Below, in pieces: positions 1-6,096 of a DNA stretch of 7,158 nt; within the stretch, counting starts at the first letter, position 1, and each line of letters starts with the position of its first letter. Where the stretch lies: NCBI GenBank assembly GCA_020849825.1, contig JADZFP010000024.1, positions 1 through 7,158 on the forward strand, read 5' to 3'. The position numbers were made by a program, and so were the translations under genes. This DNA comes from Saprospiraceae bacterium (lineage in GTDB: Bacteria > Bacteroidota > Bacteroidia > Chitinophagales > Saprospiraceae). Under the pieces are notes generated by a model. The model was not told where the DNA came from and did not search any database. It was given only the letters and a program-made list of their open reading frames with translations.

Positions 1-438
1 ACGACGTCGATCGACGGCGCTGGTGAGTTCACGGTGAAATTCCGCGCTGAGAAAGCTGGCAAGTTGAGCGAAATGCTGCAACTCAGCAGCCGCATCACGC
101 GCGCCGAAGCATACAATGTAAATGGCCAGAACCTGGAAGTAGCCCTGCGCTTCAACGGCAACACGATTGCCGGCGTAGGCTTCGAATTGTACCAGAACCA
201 GCCGAACCCCTGGGTTAACCGCACCCAAATCGGCTTCCACCTGCCGGCTGCTGCTACGGCTACGCTGACGGTATACGACGAAACAGGCCGCGTACTGTTC
301 ACGCAGAAGGGCGACTTCGCGAAAGGCTACAACGCCATCTCGCTGGATCGCGCAGTGCTGAACACCACGGGTCTGCTGTACTACAAGCTGGAAACGGCGA
401 CCGACAGCGCGACCCGCAAGATGGTTCAAACACGTTGA
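1..438 (+). CDS. C-terminal fragment of a large secreted protein with a type IX secretion sorting domain
   Basis: The reading frame is open from base 1 and ends at TGA 436-438, so only the last 145 residues are visible and the start lies outside the window. The final ~85 residues form a type A T9SS sorting domain (Por secretion tail type, TIGR04183-like): it opens at visible residues 61-71 with FELYQNQPNPW, continues with the TxIxFxLP strand, the LTVYDETGRVL strand and a G-Y/N-x-I turn, and ends in a YYKLET...RKMVQTR strand. In Bacteroidota this domain takes a Sec-exported protein through the outer membrane and is then cleaved, leaving the cargo secreted or surface attached. The preceding ~55 residues (FTVKFRAEKAGKLSEML...) look like the last strands of a beta-sandwich repeat common next to such tails. 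What the cargo does cannot be told from this piece. No terminator was seen in the 69 bp that follow. Confidence 0.9.
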   Translation, partial: TTSIDGAGEFTVKFRAEKAGKLSEMLQLSSRITRAEAYNVNGQNLEVALRFNGNTIAGVGFELYQNQPNPWVNRTQIGFHLPAAATATLTVYDETGRVLFTQKGDFAKGYNAISLDRAVLNTTGLLYYKLETATDSATRKMVQTR

Positions 439-507
439 GGGAATAAATATTTTAGTGTGTTTCCGGGGTTGTCCAATTTTTTGGGTTAACACTTACCTGT
501 TAAAACT

Positions 508-936
508 ATGGGAAACAGAATGATACCAATACAAGAATTGACCAAAAACGAACGACCTGGCGGGATGGGGACAACCGTGATGTCGGCTGAAGTGGTATTT
601 GGCGCTCCTTCTGCCGATTGCCGGGGCGTCGGAATATGCCGGATCGTGCCACCCAAGGAGTGCAGGCCTTGTCCTTGTCTTTACGCACCGTCAAAGATTG
701 GGACGTTGCCCGTCGGGGGTAGTTTGAAACTGACCCTGGACAAGAAGGATTGTCCGGATGTGGTTCGGCAACAGTATTTTAATACGAAATTCCTGCAGAT
801 AAACGAGCCTTTCCCAATAGCCGATGACTTGCTTTTGGGCCTGGGCTTACCGGCCGGCCGGAAAGGGAAAGCCGGCGTATACCGGATGATCGAAACGACA
901 GACTGCTACGAATGGGAGTTTGTCCTGGAAGAATAG
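508..936 (+). CDS. Small cysteine-rich hypothetical protein
   Basis: A 142-residue protein that I do not recognise. It has no evident signal peptide or membrane segment. It carries seven cysteines (38, 44, 52, 55, 57, 82, 133), five of them clustered within 20 residues with the spacing C-x5-C-x7-C-x2-C-x-C; such a cluster could bind a metal or form disulfides, but no known zinc-ribbon or ferredoxin pattern is matched. The C-terminal half has LTLDKKDCPD, a helix-like PIADDLLLGLGLP stretch, and ends in YRMIETTDCYEWEFVLEE. The start is uncertain: ATG 508 has no Shine-Dalgarno sequence, which is usual here, and in-frame ATGs at 520, 565 and 580 are alternatives; the one at 580 would begin MSAEVVFGAP just before the Cys cluster. 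The gene is supported as real by the strong terminator 44 bp after its stop and by the long open frame in a region of only moderate GC content. It stands alone between the T9SS cargo gene and the SGNH hydrolase. Confidence 0.72.
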   Translation: MGNRMIPIQELTKNERPGGMGTTVMSAEVVFGAPSADCRGVGICRIVPPKECRPCPCLYAPSKIGTLPVGGSLKLTLDKKDCPDVVRQQYFNTKFLQINEPFPIADDLLLGLGLPAGRKGKAGVYRMIETTDCYEWEFVLEE

Positions 937-980
937 TTTGTAGTGTGCGAGCCTTTCAATAACCAGAGAAAACCTGTCCG

Positions 981-1021
981 CTCCTCCGGCGCTTCAAGTA
1001 GCGCCGGCAGGAGTTTTTTTT
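981..1021 (+). terminator. Strong intrinsic terminator after the Cys-rich gene
   Basis: The arms CTCCT+CCGGCGCT (981-993) and AGCGCCGG+AGGAG (1000-1007, 1009-1013) form a 13-bp GC-rich stem with one bulged C at 1008 and a 6-nt loop (TCAAGT), followed at once by eight T residues (1014-1021). This is a textbook rho-independent terminator on the + strand. It ends transcription of the 508-936 gene and implies that the SGNH hydrolase has its own promoter. Confidence 0.93.
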
Positions 1022-1058
1022 AACAGGGTGATCCGGGGTTTTGCTGTTGCGGCCAAAT

Positions 1059-1078
1059 AATTCCAGAGGAAAGGAATT
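1059..1078. repeat. Short inverted repeat upstream of the SGNH hydrolase gene
   Basis: AATTCC (1059-1064) and GGAATT (1073-1078) are perfectly complementary arms separated by 8 nt, centred about 47 bp before the ATG at 1116. It could be an operator or a weak hairpin, but six-base arms can arise by chance and no regulator for it is known. Confidence 0.2.
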
Positions 1079-1080
1079 GC

Positions 1081-1112
1081 TTGTCTACTTTTCGCACGGT
1101 TAAAAATCTTTG
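1081..1112 (+). promoter_or_regulatory. Possible Bacteroidota-type promoter for the SGNH hydrolase
   Basis: AATCTTTG (1105-1112) matches the Bacteroidota -7 consensus TAnnTTTG at 5 of its 6 defined positions, and a TTG (1081-1083) lies 21 nt upstream as a possible -33 element. The box ends only 3 nt before the ATG, so transcription would begin at or near the start codon (leaderless). Some promoter is needed because a strong terminator lies just upstream, but this particular match is weak. Confidence 0.25.
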
Positions 1113-1115
1113 TCC

Positions 1116-1787
1116 ATGCGATTGCTTTCTTTTGGATTGTTACTGCTTGTTGTCCCTGCATTATTATCGGCCGGACTCATGAAAAAACAAAAAGTGGTCT
1201 TCTTCGGCGACTCCATCACGCAGGCCGGCGTTTCGCCGGGCGGCTATATTGATTTGTTAAATCAAAAGATTGGCGCCGATGGCTTGCGCGATCAATACGA
1301 ACTGATTGGCGCCGGCATCGGAGGCAATAAAGTGTATGACCTTTACTTGCGCCTCGACGACGACGTGCTGGCGCACAACCCTGATGTGGTCGTGATTTGG
1401 GTGGGTGTAAATGATGTTTGGCACAAAAAAACCTTCGGTACCGGCACCGACCCCGACAAATTCGAGCGCTTCTATACCGCCCTGATTCAAAAAATCCAGT
1501 CGAGGGGTATAAAAGTCATTTGCGCCACTCCCGCGGTGGTTGGCGAACGGACCGACTGCAGCAACGAACTCGACGGCGACCTCAATCGCTATGCACAAAT
1601 CATCCGTCAGCTGGCTGCGCGCTACAATTGTCCGCTCGCCGACTTCCGGCAAGAGTTTCTGCGCTACAATCTCGAACACAACCCCGACAACCGGGATACC
1701 GGCATCCTGACGACCGATGGCGTTCACCTCAACGCCGATGGCAATCAGTTGGTTGCCAATTTGTTATACCCGATTTTGATCAGGTAG
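1116..1787 (+). CDS. Exported SGNH/GDSL-family hydrolase (esterase/lipase-like)
   Basis: A 223-residue SGNH-fold hydrolase, close to the usual size of this family. All hallmark blocks are visible: block I GDSITQ with nucleophile Ser33; block II GAGIGGN with Gly70 and Asn71 for the oxyanion hole; block III WVGVND with Asn99; and block V DGVHLN with Asp201 and His204 completing the Ser-His-Asp triad. Residues 1-20 (MRLLSFGLLLLVVPALLSAG) are a short hydrophobic stretch that looks like a signal peptide, so it probably acts in the periplasm or outside; there is no lipobox cysteine. I chose ATG 1116 over the TTG two codons upstream. An internal Met at residue 22 (MKKQKVVFFGDS) would give a cytoplasmic form. 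Related enzymes remove acetyl or acyl groups from polysaccharides or lipids; the substrate cannot be inferred. A link to the nearby rhamnose genes (for example deacetylating a rhamnose-containing glycan) is possible but unsupported. It converges with the MFS gene. Confidence 0.92.
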   Translation: MRLLSFGLLLLVVPALLSAGLMKKQKVVFFGDSITQAGVSPGGYIDLLNQKIGADGLRDQYELIGAGIGGNKVYDLYLRLDDDVLAHNPDVVVIWVGVNDVWHKKTFGTGTDPDKFERFYTALIQKIQSRGIKVICATPAVVGERTDCSNELDGDLNRYAQIIRQLAARYNCPLADFRQEFLRYNLEHNPDNRDTGILTTDGVHLNADGNQLVANLLYPILIR

Positions 1788-1791
1788 TCCA

Positions 1792-3057
1792 TCAAATGTT
1801 TTCCAGAATAGCCGGTTCGGCAGCCGGCTGCACGTGTTCTACCTGCTCCATTTTCCGGCGGCTTTTCCGTATCCTGTTCATCAGCCAGATGCAGAGCAGC
1901 ACAATTGCCGCGCCGATCACTCCCAATATCGGATAATGCTCGATGGGACTGTTTTTATCCGCCTGTACGATAATCAGTCCGGCAAAAGACGCGGCGATCC
2001 CGCCGGCGATCTGTTGCAACGATGAATTGATACTCATAAAAGCGCCGCGATCGGACATGGCCGGCACCGACGACATGATGGCCATCGCCGGTACCATACG
2101 CGACATGATGCCGGCAAATAGTAGAATATTGACGGTAATTACAGCCCAGATTGGCGTAACAGGCAAATTGGTATAAACAATCATCCAAATCATCGCCCAT
2201 ACCGAGCCAATGGAAAACAGGCGGAACTTGTCCACTTTGTCGCTTAATTTGCCCATCAGGGGCATGATAATCAGGGAAAAAACGCCCGTCGACATAAATA
2301 TCAGCGGCAATTGCTCCTGGGTAATGCCCACATTGTTGACCAGAAACGCCGAGCTGAACGGCATCAATAAAAAACCGCCGATGCTCAACAGCGCTGTGGT
2401 CATAAATGCCTGCCGATACGTTTTGTTGGCGAATGTATTTACGAGGTGCTGCACGGCTTTTTGTTCCTTTTGCAGACTCAAATGCTGATCGACGGGTTTC
2501 ATCCCCCGCAACATGACGAGACTCAATACCGCGCCCAGGGCAGCAATCATGAGAAAGGTCGCGTGCCAGCCCCAATGGGTGGCCAACAGCAATCCGATCG
2601 GGATACCCAGCACCTGACTGGCGGCAAAACCCATTTGCACGACCCCCATCACGCGCCCGCGCTGATTAATGTGGAACAAATCGGCCACGATCGCCATGGA
2701 AATGGAGGCTATTACGCCGCCAAACACGCCGGTTATAATGCGGGCGGCCAGGAGGGTGGGGTAGTTGGGGGCCAGACCGCAAAAGGCGGTACCCAGGATA
2801 AAACCGGTGTAAAAGAACAGCAGCAGTTTTTTGCGATCGTACTTGTCTGCAAAACCCGCTGCCAGCAACCCCGAAATACCCGCCGAAAAGGCATAGGCCG
2901 ATACGGCAAAGCCAAATTGTTTCGGATTGATGTCGAGTGCTTTGATCAGGATATCGCCCATCGGCGCCATGACCATAAAATCAAGCACCACGGTAAACTG
3001 GGTAAGCGCCAGCAGGGCAATAATTAGCTTTTGGTAGGAACTGAATTTTTCTTGCAT
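1792..3057 (-). CDS. MFS transporter of the DHA1 drug-efflux type, 12 predicted helices
   Basis: A 421-residue inner-membrane transporter of the major facilitator superfamily, normal length for a 12-helix member. Visible signatures are helix 1 with an acidic residue (TQFTVVLDFMVMAPM, Asp26), motif A in loop 2-3 (GFADKYDRKK, residues 68-77), Arg106 in helix 4 (AARIITGVFGG) as in motif B, a motif C-like helix 5 (VLGIPIGLLLATHWGW, from residue 149), a hydrophilic central loop at about 185-215, and a second motif A-like loop GKLSDKVDKFRL (269-280). The tail after residue 395 is basic then polar. Such proteins use the proton gradient to export drugs or metabolites, or sometimes to take up sugars; the substrate is unknown. 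The gene starts at ATG 3057, 38 bp after the tetR stop and on the same strand, which suggests one transcript and efflux controlled by that TetR. No Shine-Dalgarno sequence is seen. Confidence 0.9.
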   Translation of the reverse strand: MQEKFSSYQKLIIALLALTQFTVVLDFMVMAPMGDILIKALDINPKQFGFAVSAYAFSAGISGLLAAGFADKYDRKKLLLFFYTGFILGTAFCGLAPNYPTLLAARIITGVFGGVIASISMAIVADLFHINQRGRVMGVVQMGFAASQVLGIPIGLLLATHWGWHATFLMIAALGAVLSLVMLRGMKPVDQHLSLQKEQKAVQHLVNTFANKTYRQAFMTTALLSIGGFLLMPFSSAFLVNNVGITQEQLPLIFMSTGVFSLIIMPLMGKLSDKVDKFRLFSIGSVWAMIWMIVYTNLPVTPIWAVITVNILLFAGIMSRMVPAMAIMSSVPAMSDRGAFMSINSSLQQIAGGIAASFAGLIIVQADKNSPIEHYPILGVIGAAIVLLCIWLMNRIRKSRRKMEQVEHVQPAAEPAILENI

Positions 3058-3095
3058 GGGTAGTTTTTGTTCAATAGCCAGAGGAGGTGTGGTTA

Positions 3096-3686
3096 TCAGG
3101 GCCTCAGGGCTTTCAGGACGAGATCGAGCGTCTGGTTCAATATTTCATCGGTCAGATAAAACGGCTTGTTGCCCACGCTGCGGCCATCGAGATGGTATTT
3201 CACCAGGTTCATCAGCGGCGCAAAAGCGATGGACCAGTACACTTCGAGCGGTACGGGCGCCAGCTCGCCGTTGCGAACGGCTTTACGCACAAAATGCCCC
3301 ATCGCTTCGGCAAAATCCTGCTGAATGGTTTCGAAAATCTTGTCGCGGTACGGCGAGTGACGCAGGTGCTCGAAACACTTGACCGACATCGGATTGTCCA
3401 GCCAGAATCGCGCCCGGTTGCGCCATTGCACCCGAAGACCTTCGGCAAAAGGCATCTCCTGATCGAAACCGTCTACCGTGGTTTCCAGCATTCGTTTGCC
3501 TTCGGCTATGCCCAACCGCGTAATCAGGTCGTCTTTATCCTTGTAATAGATGTACAAAGTAGCAGGCGACACACCCGCCGCTTTGGCCAGCTTTTGCATG
3601 GAAAAGCCGTTAAGCCCTTCGTTTACAATAAGTTCAATCGCCTTTTGGTAAACCTGCTGTATTTTAATCTCGTCGCGGCAACGCAT
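3096..3686 (-). CDS. TetR/AcrR-family transcriptional regulator
   Basis: A 196-residue protein, typical TetR length. The N-terminal DNA-binding domain covers about residues 8-54: helix 1 KIQQVYQKAIELIVNEG, then the helix-turn-helix FSMQKLAKAAGVSPATLYIYYKDKDDL (28-54) with the characteristic G-V-S-x-x-T-L-Y-x-Y-Y-K-x-K recognition region. The rest is a helical ligand-binding and dimerisation domain with no recognisable ligand signature. I chose ATG 3686; a TTG at 3698 would add four residues, but it lies inside the putative -7 promoter box, so it is unlikely to be transcribed. The gene is followed 38 bp later by an MFS transporter on the same strand, the usual regulator-plus-efflux-pump pair. 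A perfect palindrome just upstream suggests it represses itself and the pump until a ligand binds. It sits downstream of rhaT but has no evident role in rhamnose control. Confidence 0.93.
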   Translation of the reverse strand: MRCRDEIKIQQVYQKAIELIVNEGLNGFSMQKLAKAAGVSPATLYIYYKDKDDLITRLGIAEGKRMLETTVDGFDQEMPFAEGLRVQWRNRARFWLDNPMSVKCFEHLRHSPYRDKIFETIQQDFAEAMGHFVRKAVRNGELAPVPLEVYWSIAFAPLMNLVKYHLDGRSVGNKPFYLTDEILNQTLDLVLKALRP

Positions 3687-3695
3687 AATGGGTCG

Positions 3696-3726
3696 CAAAA
3701 ATAAGTGAATGTTTATTCACTTAAAA
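3696..3726 (-). promoter_or_regulatory. Putative Bacteroidota promoter of the tetR-MFS operon
   Basis: Read on the - strand, TATTTTTG (3703 down to 3696) is a full match to the Bacteroidota -7 box TAnnTTTG. A TTTT (3726-3723), similar to the -33 TTTG, lies 19 nt upstream, the usual spacing. The -7 box ends 9 nt before the ATG at 3686, so the predicted 5' leader is only a few bases. The palindromic operator fills the spacer between the two elements. Confidence 0.55.
3702..3723. promoter_or_regulatory. Palindromic operator, probable TetR binding site
   Basis: TAAGTGAAT (3702-3710) and ATTCACTTA (3715-3723) form a perfect 9-bp inverted repeat around a 4-bp spacer GTTT, 22 bp in total. The TGAAT...ATTCA core resembles many TetR/AcrR-family operators. 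The site lies 15 bp upstream of the tetR ATG, overlaps two bases of the -7 box and occupies most of the -33/-7 spacer, so a bound TetR dimer would block the polymerase. It is the only strong palindrome I found between rhaT and tetR. Binding by this TetR is inferred from position and symmetry. Confidence 0.75.
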
Positions 3727-3768
3727 GAGGCGACCTAAAAAAATGCCCCCAACCGTTTCCCCCTGCTG

Positions 3769-4812
3769 TTATCGCCCGCTCAAAAAACTGCCGTAGCCGA
3801 TCAGCATCGTCGAAAAAATAATCAGTCCGAGTCCGGCATACAGCCAGCGCATCGTGCGGGCGCTTACGCCTTTCCACTCTTTGTAGTACAGGCCCCAAAG
3901 GGTACCCACCGTGATGATAAAGGCCATGTGCAGCGTCCAGGAGGCGAAATCGAGCGATTTGCCCAGTTTGGACTGCCCCATGCCGTAAAAGAAAAACTGG
4001 AAGTACCAGGTCACACCGGCCACGAGGGCCCAGCCGTAGTTATTTTTCAAAGGCGCCGTGCGGTTTGTGTAATCTCCAAAAGAGCGGTTGCGCCGGTTGA
4101 GGATCATGCACCACACGAAATTGGTCAGAAAACCGCCGATCAGGAGCACCGGCAGGATGGCGTTGTTTTTCCAAAGCGGATCGGTGCCCTGCGCAGCGGC
4201 GGCATCGGCAATGGGCTGGCCGGCCGCCAGTCCGAACGCGAAACAGGCGCTCATGATGCCGCAGAAGGTCCCGACAAGCAGCCCTTTCCGCAGGTCAAAT
4301 TCCCTGACCGCGGCTTTTTGCTGCGCCGGATCGAGTTCGCGTTCTTTCAAAATACCCGCCCAGCCACTCACCGCAATCCCGATCAGACACACCACAACGC
4401 CCAGCAGGGTTGCCTGCCCCGATGCCGTGGCCATCAGTTCGTCCAGCCGGCCCTCCCACACAGGCGGGATCAGCGTCCCGAATGCCGCGCAAAACCCCAG
4501 GGCTACCGCTACGCCCAGCGAAACGCCCAGATAGCGCATGGTAAGGCCGTAAGTAAGCCCCCCAAACCCCCACAGCACGCCAAAAAGGACGGTGTAAAAG
4601 ATCGTTTGTGTGTCGGCCGCGCCGATACTGTCGGTCAGCCCCGTCACGGTGAGCCAGCCGAAGAGCCAGGGCGCCAGTATCCAGGAGGCCACGCCGCCCA
4701 CGATCCAGCCGCTTTCCCACGACCAGCCTTTGAGTTTGCGATAAGGGATGTAAAAACTGCCGGAGGCGAAGCCGCCGAGGAAGTGGAAAAAGATGCCGAA
4801 GAATGCGTTCAT
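3769..4812 (-). CDS. rhaT: L-rhamnose:proton symporter RhaT
   Basis: A 347-residue inner-membrane protein that brings L-rhamnose into the cell with protons; the E. coli protein has nearly the same length. Family signatures are plain: the N-terminus MNAFFGIFFHFLGGFASGSF followed by YIPYRKLKGWSWES (21-34), TYGLTMRYLGVSLG (87-100), FGTLIPP (111-117), a charged loop LKERELDP (155-162), the KKGL-like RKGLLVGTFCGIMSACFAFG (175-194), TWYFQFFFYGMGQSKLG (268-284) and SWTLHMAF (291-298). About ten membrane segments are expected. The start is ATG 4812, chosen because the protein aligns from that Met with the family N-terminus; the open frame extends further upstream but there it only shadows the kinase gene. 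The start overlaps the kinase stop by four bases (ATGA), which indicates translational coupling in one operon. It ends with TAA 3769-3771, 82 bp before tetR, with no clear terminator between. Confidence 0.96.
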   Translation of the reverse strand: MNAFFGIFFHFLGGFASGSFYIPYRKLKGWSWESGWIVGGVASWILAPWLFGWLTVTGLTDSIGAADTQTIFYTVLFGVLWGFGGLTYGLTMRYLGVSLGVAVALGFCAAFGTLIPPVWEGRLDELMATASGQATLLGVVVCLIGIAVSGWAGILKERELDPAQQKAAVREFDLRKGLLVGTFCGIMSACFAFGLAAGQPIADAAAAQGTDPLWKNNAILPVLLIGGFLTNFVWCMILNRRNRSFGDYTNRTAPLKNNYGWALVAGVTWYFQFFFYGMGQSKLGKSLDFASWTLHMAFIITVGTLWGLYYKEWKGVSARTMRWLYAGLGLIIFSTMLIGYGSFLSGR

Positions 4813-6059
4813 AGATGTACTGTTTTCTCCGGGAAATATACGCGCAGCAATTCCATAAACCATCGGTTGCGCACAAATCCTCCTTCCACGAAATAGTTGG
4901 ATACACCGTTGTCGATCAAGCCGATGGATACCTTGAGCAAATCCACCAGGCCATGCAACAAAGCCCCGTAAGCGGCTTCGGCGGAAGGGTAGGGGGAAAG
5001 ATCCCATTCACCGGCCGCTTGTTCGGGGAACGGGCCCGTACCGTGCATACAGGCAGGAAAAAACGTATTTTTCAAACCCGGCGGCAGACCTGACTCTTGG
5101 CTTGGTTCATGGTAAAAGTCGCTTTTTACCCCAAAATGCGCAGCAATACGGCCACATTGGTATTCATGCTCTTTTCCCAAAAACACCCGGCTGGCTTTGG
5201 TCTGGCGGCCCTCGGGGCTGAGGTAACACAGGCAGTCGCGGCGCAATTGTTCTTCCGTCAGCGGCTCGTTGTTGAAGGGGTTGAGGCTGACGACCCAGGT
5301 GCCGGTCGAGATCAGGAGAAAATTGTCGCGGCCGGCGTAGCGCAGCAGGGTCGCCGAGGAGTCGTGCAGGCCCCGGCCGATGCGCAGTCCGTCTCGTTCG
5401 ACGAAGCCGCCGCTCAGCGGCGCCAGCAGCCGGTCGAGGCCTTCGCGGTACACCCAGCCGTGGTAGTCGCGGCGGGCAAAATCCCACAGGGCGGTATGAC
5501 AGCCCAGGGAGGTGTAATCGCTGACCTTTTTACCCGTCAGCAACCAGGAGAGGTATTGCGGCAGGTGCAGCGAGGTGTGTATTTTTTGAAAAATCTCCGG
5601 CCTGGCATATTTCAAAAAATAAAGTTGCAGGCCGGAATTGAGCATTCCCATCGCCGGCGAACAGGTTGCCGCGGCAAAAGCGGCTTTCGATTGCCCGAAC
5701 TCCCGCCCGATCATGTCGTAAAACCGGTTTTCCAGCGCCCCGGGCATGGGTTTCAGGTAGTTGTACAAAGGCGCGACCGCCTGGCCGTCGGCGCCGAGGT
5801 GCACGAAACTGGCGCCGTAAGCCATGAATTGCACTTCCGTGATCCGCCAGCGCGGGTCGCGGCGCAGGCGCTCGTAGCAGTCGGGCAGCCAGCGGGTCAG
5901 CGCGGCCAGGTCGTCGCAGGGGAAGCCGTCGTCGTCCGCGATTTCCGGGAAAACCTGCTCCTCCGCGTCGAGCACGCGGTTTTCCGGGCCGACGACCGAC
6001 CATTTTTTGTGCGTTTTGCCCACGTCGAAAAGGAGCGTGGCGGGAGTGGGGGTAGACAC
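4809..6059 (-). CDS. FGGY-family carbohydrate kinase, probable L-rhamnulokinase, short C-terminus
   Basis: A 416-residue cytoplasmic sugar kinase of the FGGY (ASKHA) family. Visible motifs are the phosphate-1 loop LLFDVGKTHKKW (9-20), the substrate-side segment MAYGASFVHL (79-88), GLHDSSATL (230-238) with the likely catalytic base Asp233, the phosphate-2 loop LISTGTWVVSLNPFNNEPL (249-267), and the adenosine motif FVEGGFVRN (390-398). Position between a rhamnulose-phosphate aldolase fusion and rhaT points to L-rhamnulose as substrate; the protein belongs to a Bacteroidota branch that is not closely like E. coli RhaB. The start is GTG 6059: an in-frame TAA lies at 6072-6074 and no ATG precedes the FDVGKT motif. 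The protein ends only about 20 residues after the adenosine motif, whereas family members usually continue for some 40 to 90 more, including an Ala/Gly-rich helix. Its TGA overlaps the rhaT ATG. Whether it is active is uncertain. Confidence 0.88.
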   Translation of the reverse strand: MSTPTPATLLFDVGKTHKKWSVVGPENRVLDAEEQVFPEIADDDGFPCDDLAALTRWLPDCYERLRRDPRWRITEVQFMAYGASFVHLGADGQAVAPLYNYLKPMPGALENRFYDMIGREFGQSKAAFAAATCSPAMGMLNSGLQLYFLKYARPEIFQKIHTSLHLPQYLSWLLTGKKVSDYTSLGCHTALWDFARRDYHGWVYREGLDRLLAPLSGGFVERDGLRIGRGLHDSSATLLRYAGRDNFLLISTGTWVVSLNPFNNEPLTEEQLRRDCLCYLSPEGRQTKASRVFLGKEHEYQCGRIAAHFGVKSDFYHEPSQESGLPPGLKNTFFPACMHGTGPFPEQAAGEWDLSPYPSAEAAYGALLHGLVDLLKVSIGLIDNGVSNYFVEGGFVRNRWFMELLRVYFPEKTVHL

Positions 6060-6096
6060 GGTGCGACCAGTTTACAGGGTGAAGGAAGCCGTTTTT

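Noticed and set aside
477..501. Possible -33/-7 promoter for the Cys-rich gene (TTTTTTG and TACCTGTT)
   Set aside because: The two elements are only about 10 bp apart, far short of the ~19-21 bp expected, and the second is a poor match.
506..694. - strand 62-codon frame opposite the Cys-rich gene
   Set aside because: No similarity to anything recognisable, and the + strand frame is longer and has a matching terminator.
1810..1829. AGCCGG...CCGGCT inverted repeat near the end of the MFS gene as a possible terminator
   Set aside because: Only a 6-bp stem, inside the coding region, and no T-run follows on either strand.
2446..3027. + strand open frame of 193 codons opposite the MFS gene
   Set aside because: Very rich in Gln, Gly and His, no motif, fully antisense to a clear 12-helix transporter.
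3723..3768. Run of A/T (3737-3743) after rhaT as a possible terminator of the rhamnose operon
   Set aside because: On the - strand the T-run is not preceded by a convincing hairpin.
3928..4896. + strand open frame opposite rhaT
   Set aside because: Composition is rich in Arg, Pro, His and Gln with no domain or hydrophobic core; it mirrors the rhaT codon structure.
4813..5007. 65-residue N-terminal extension of RhaT upstream of ATG 4812
   Set aside because: The extension is in an alternative frame of the kinase gene and has no RhaT similarity; the family N-terminus begins exactly at ATG 4812.
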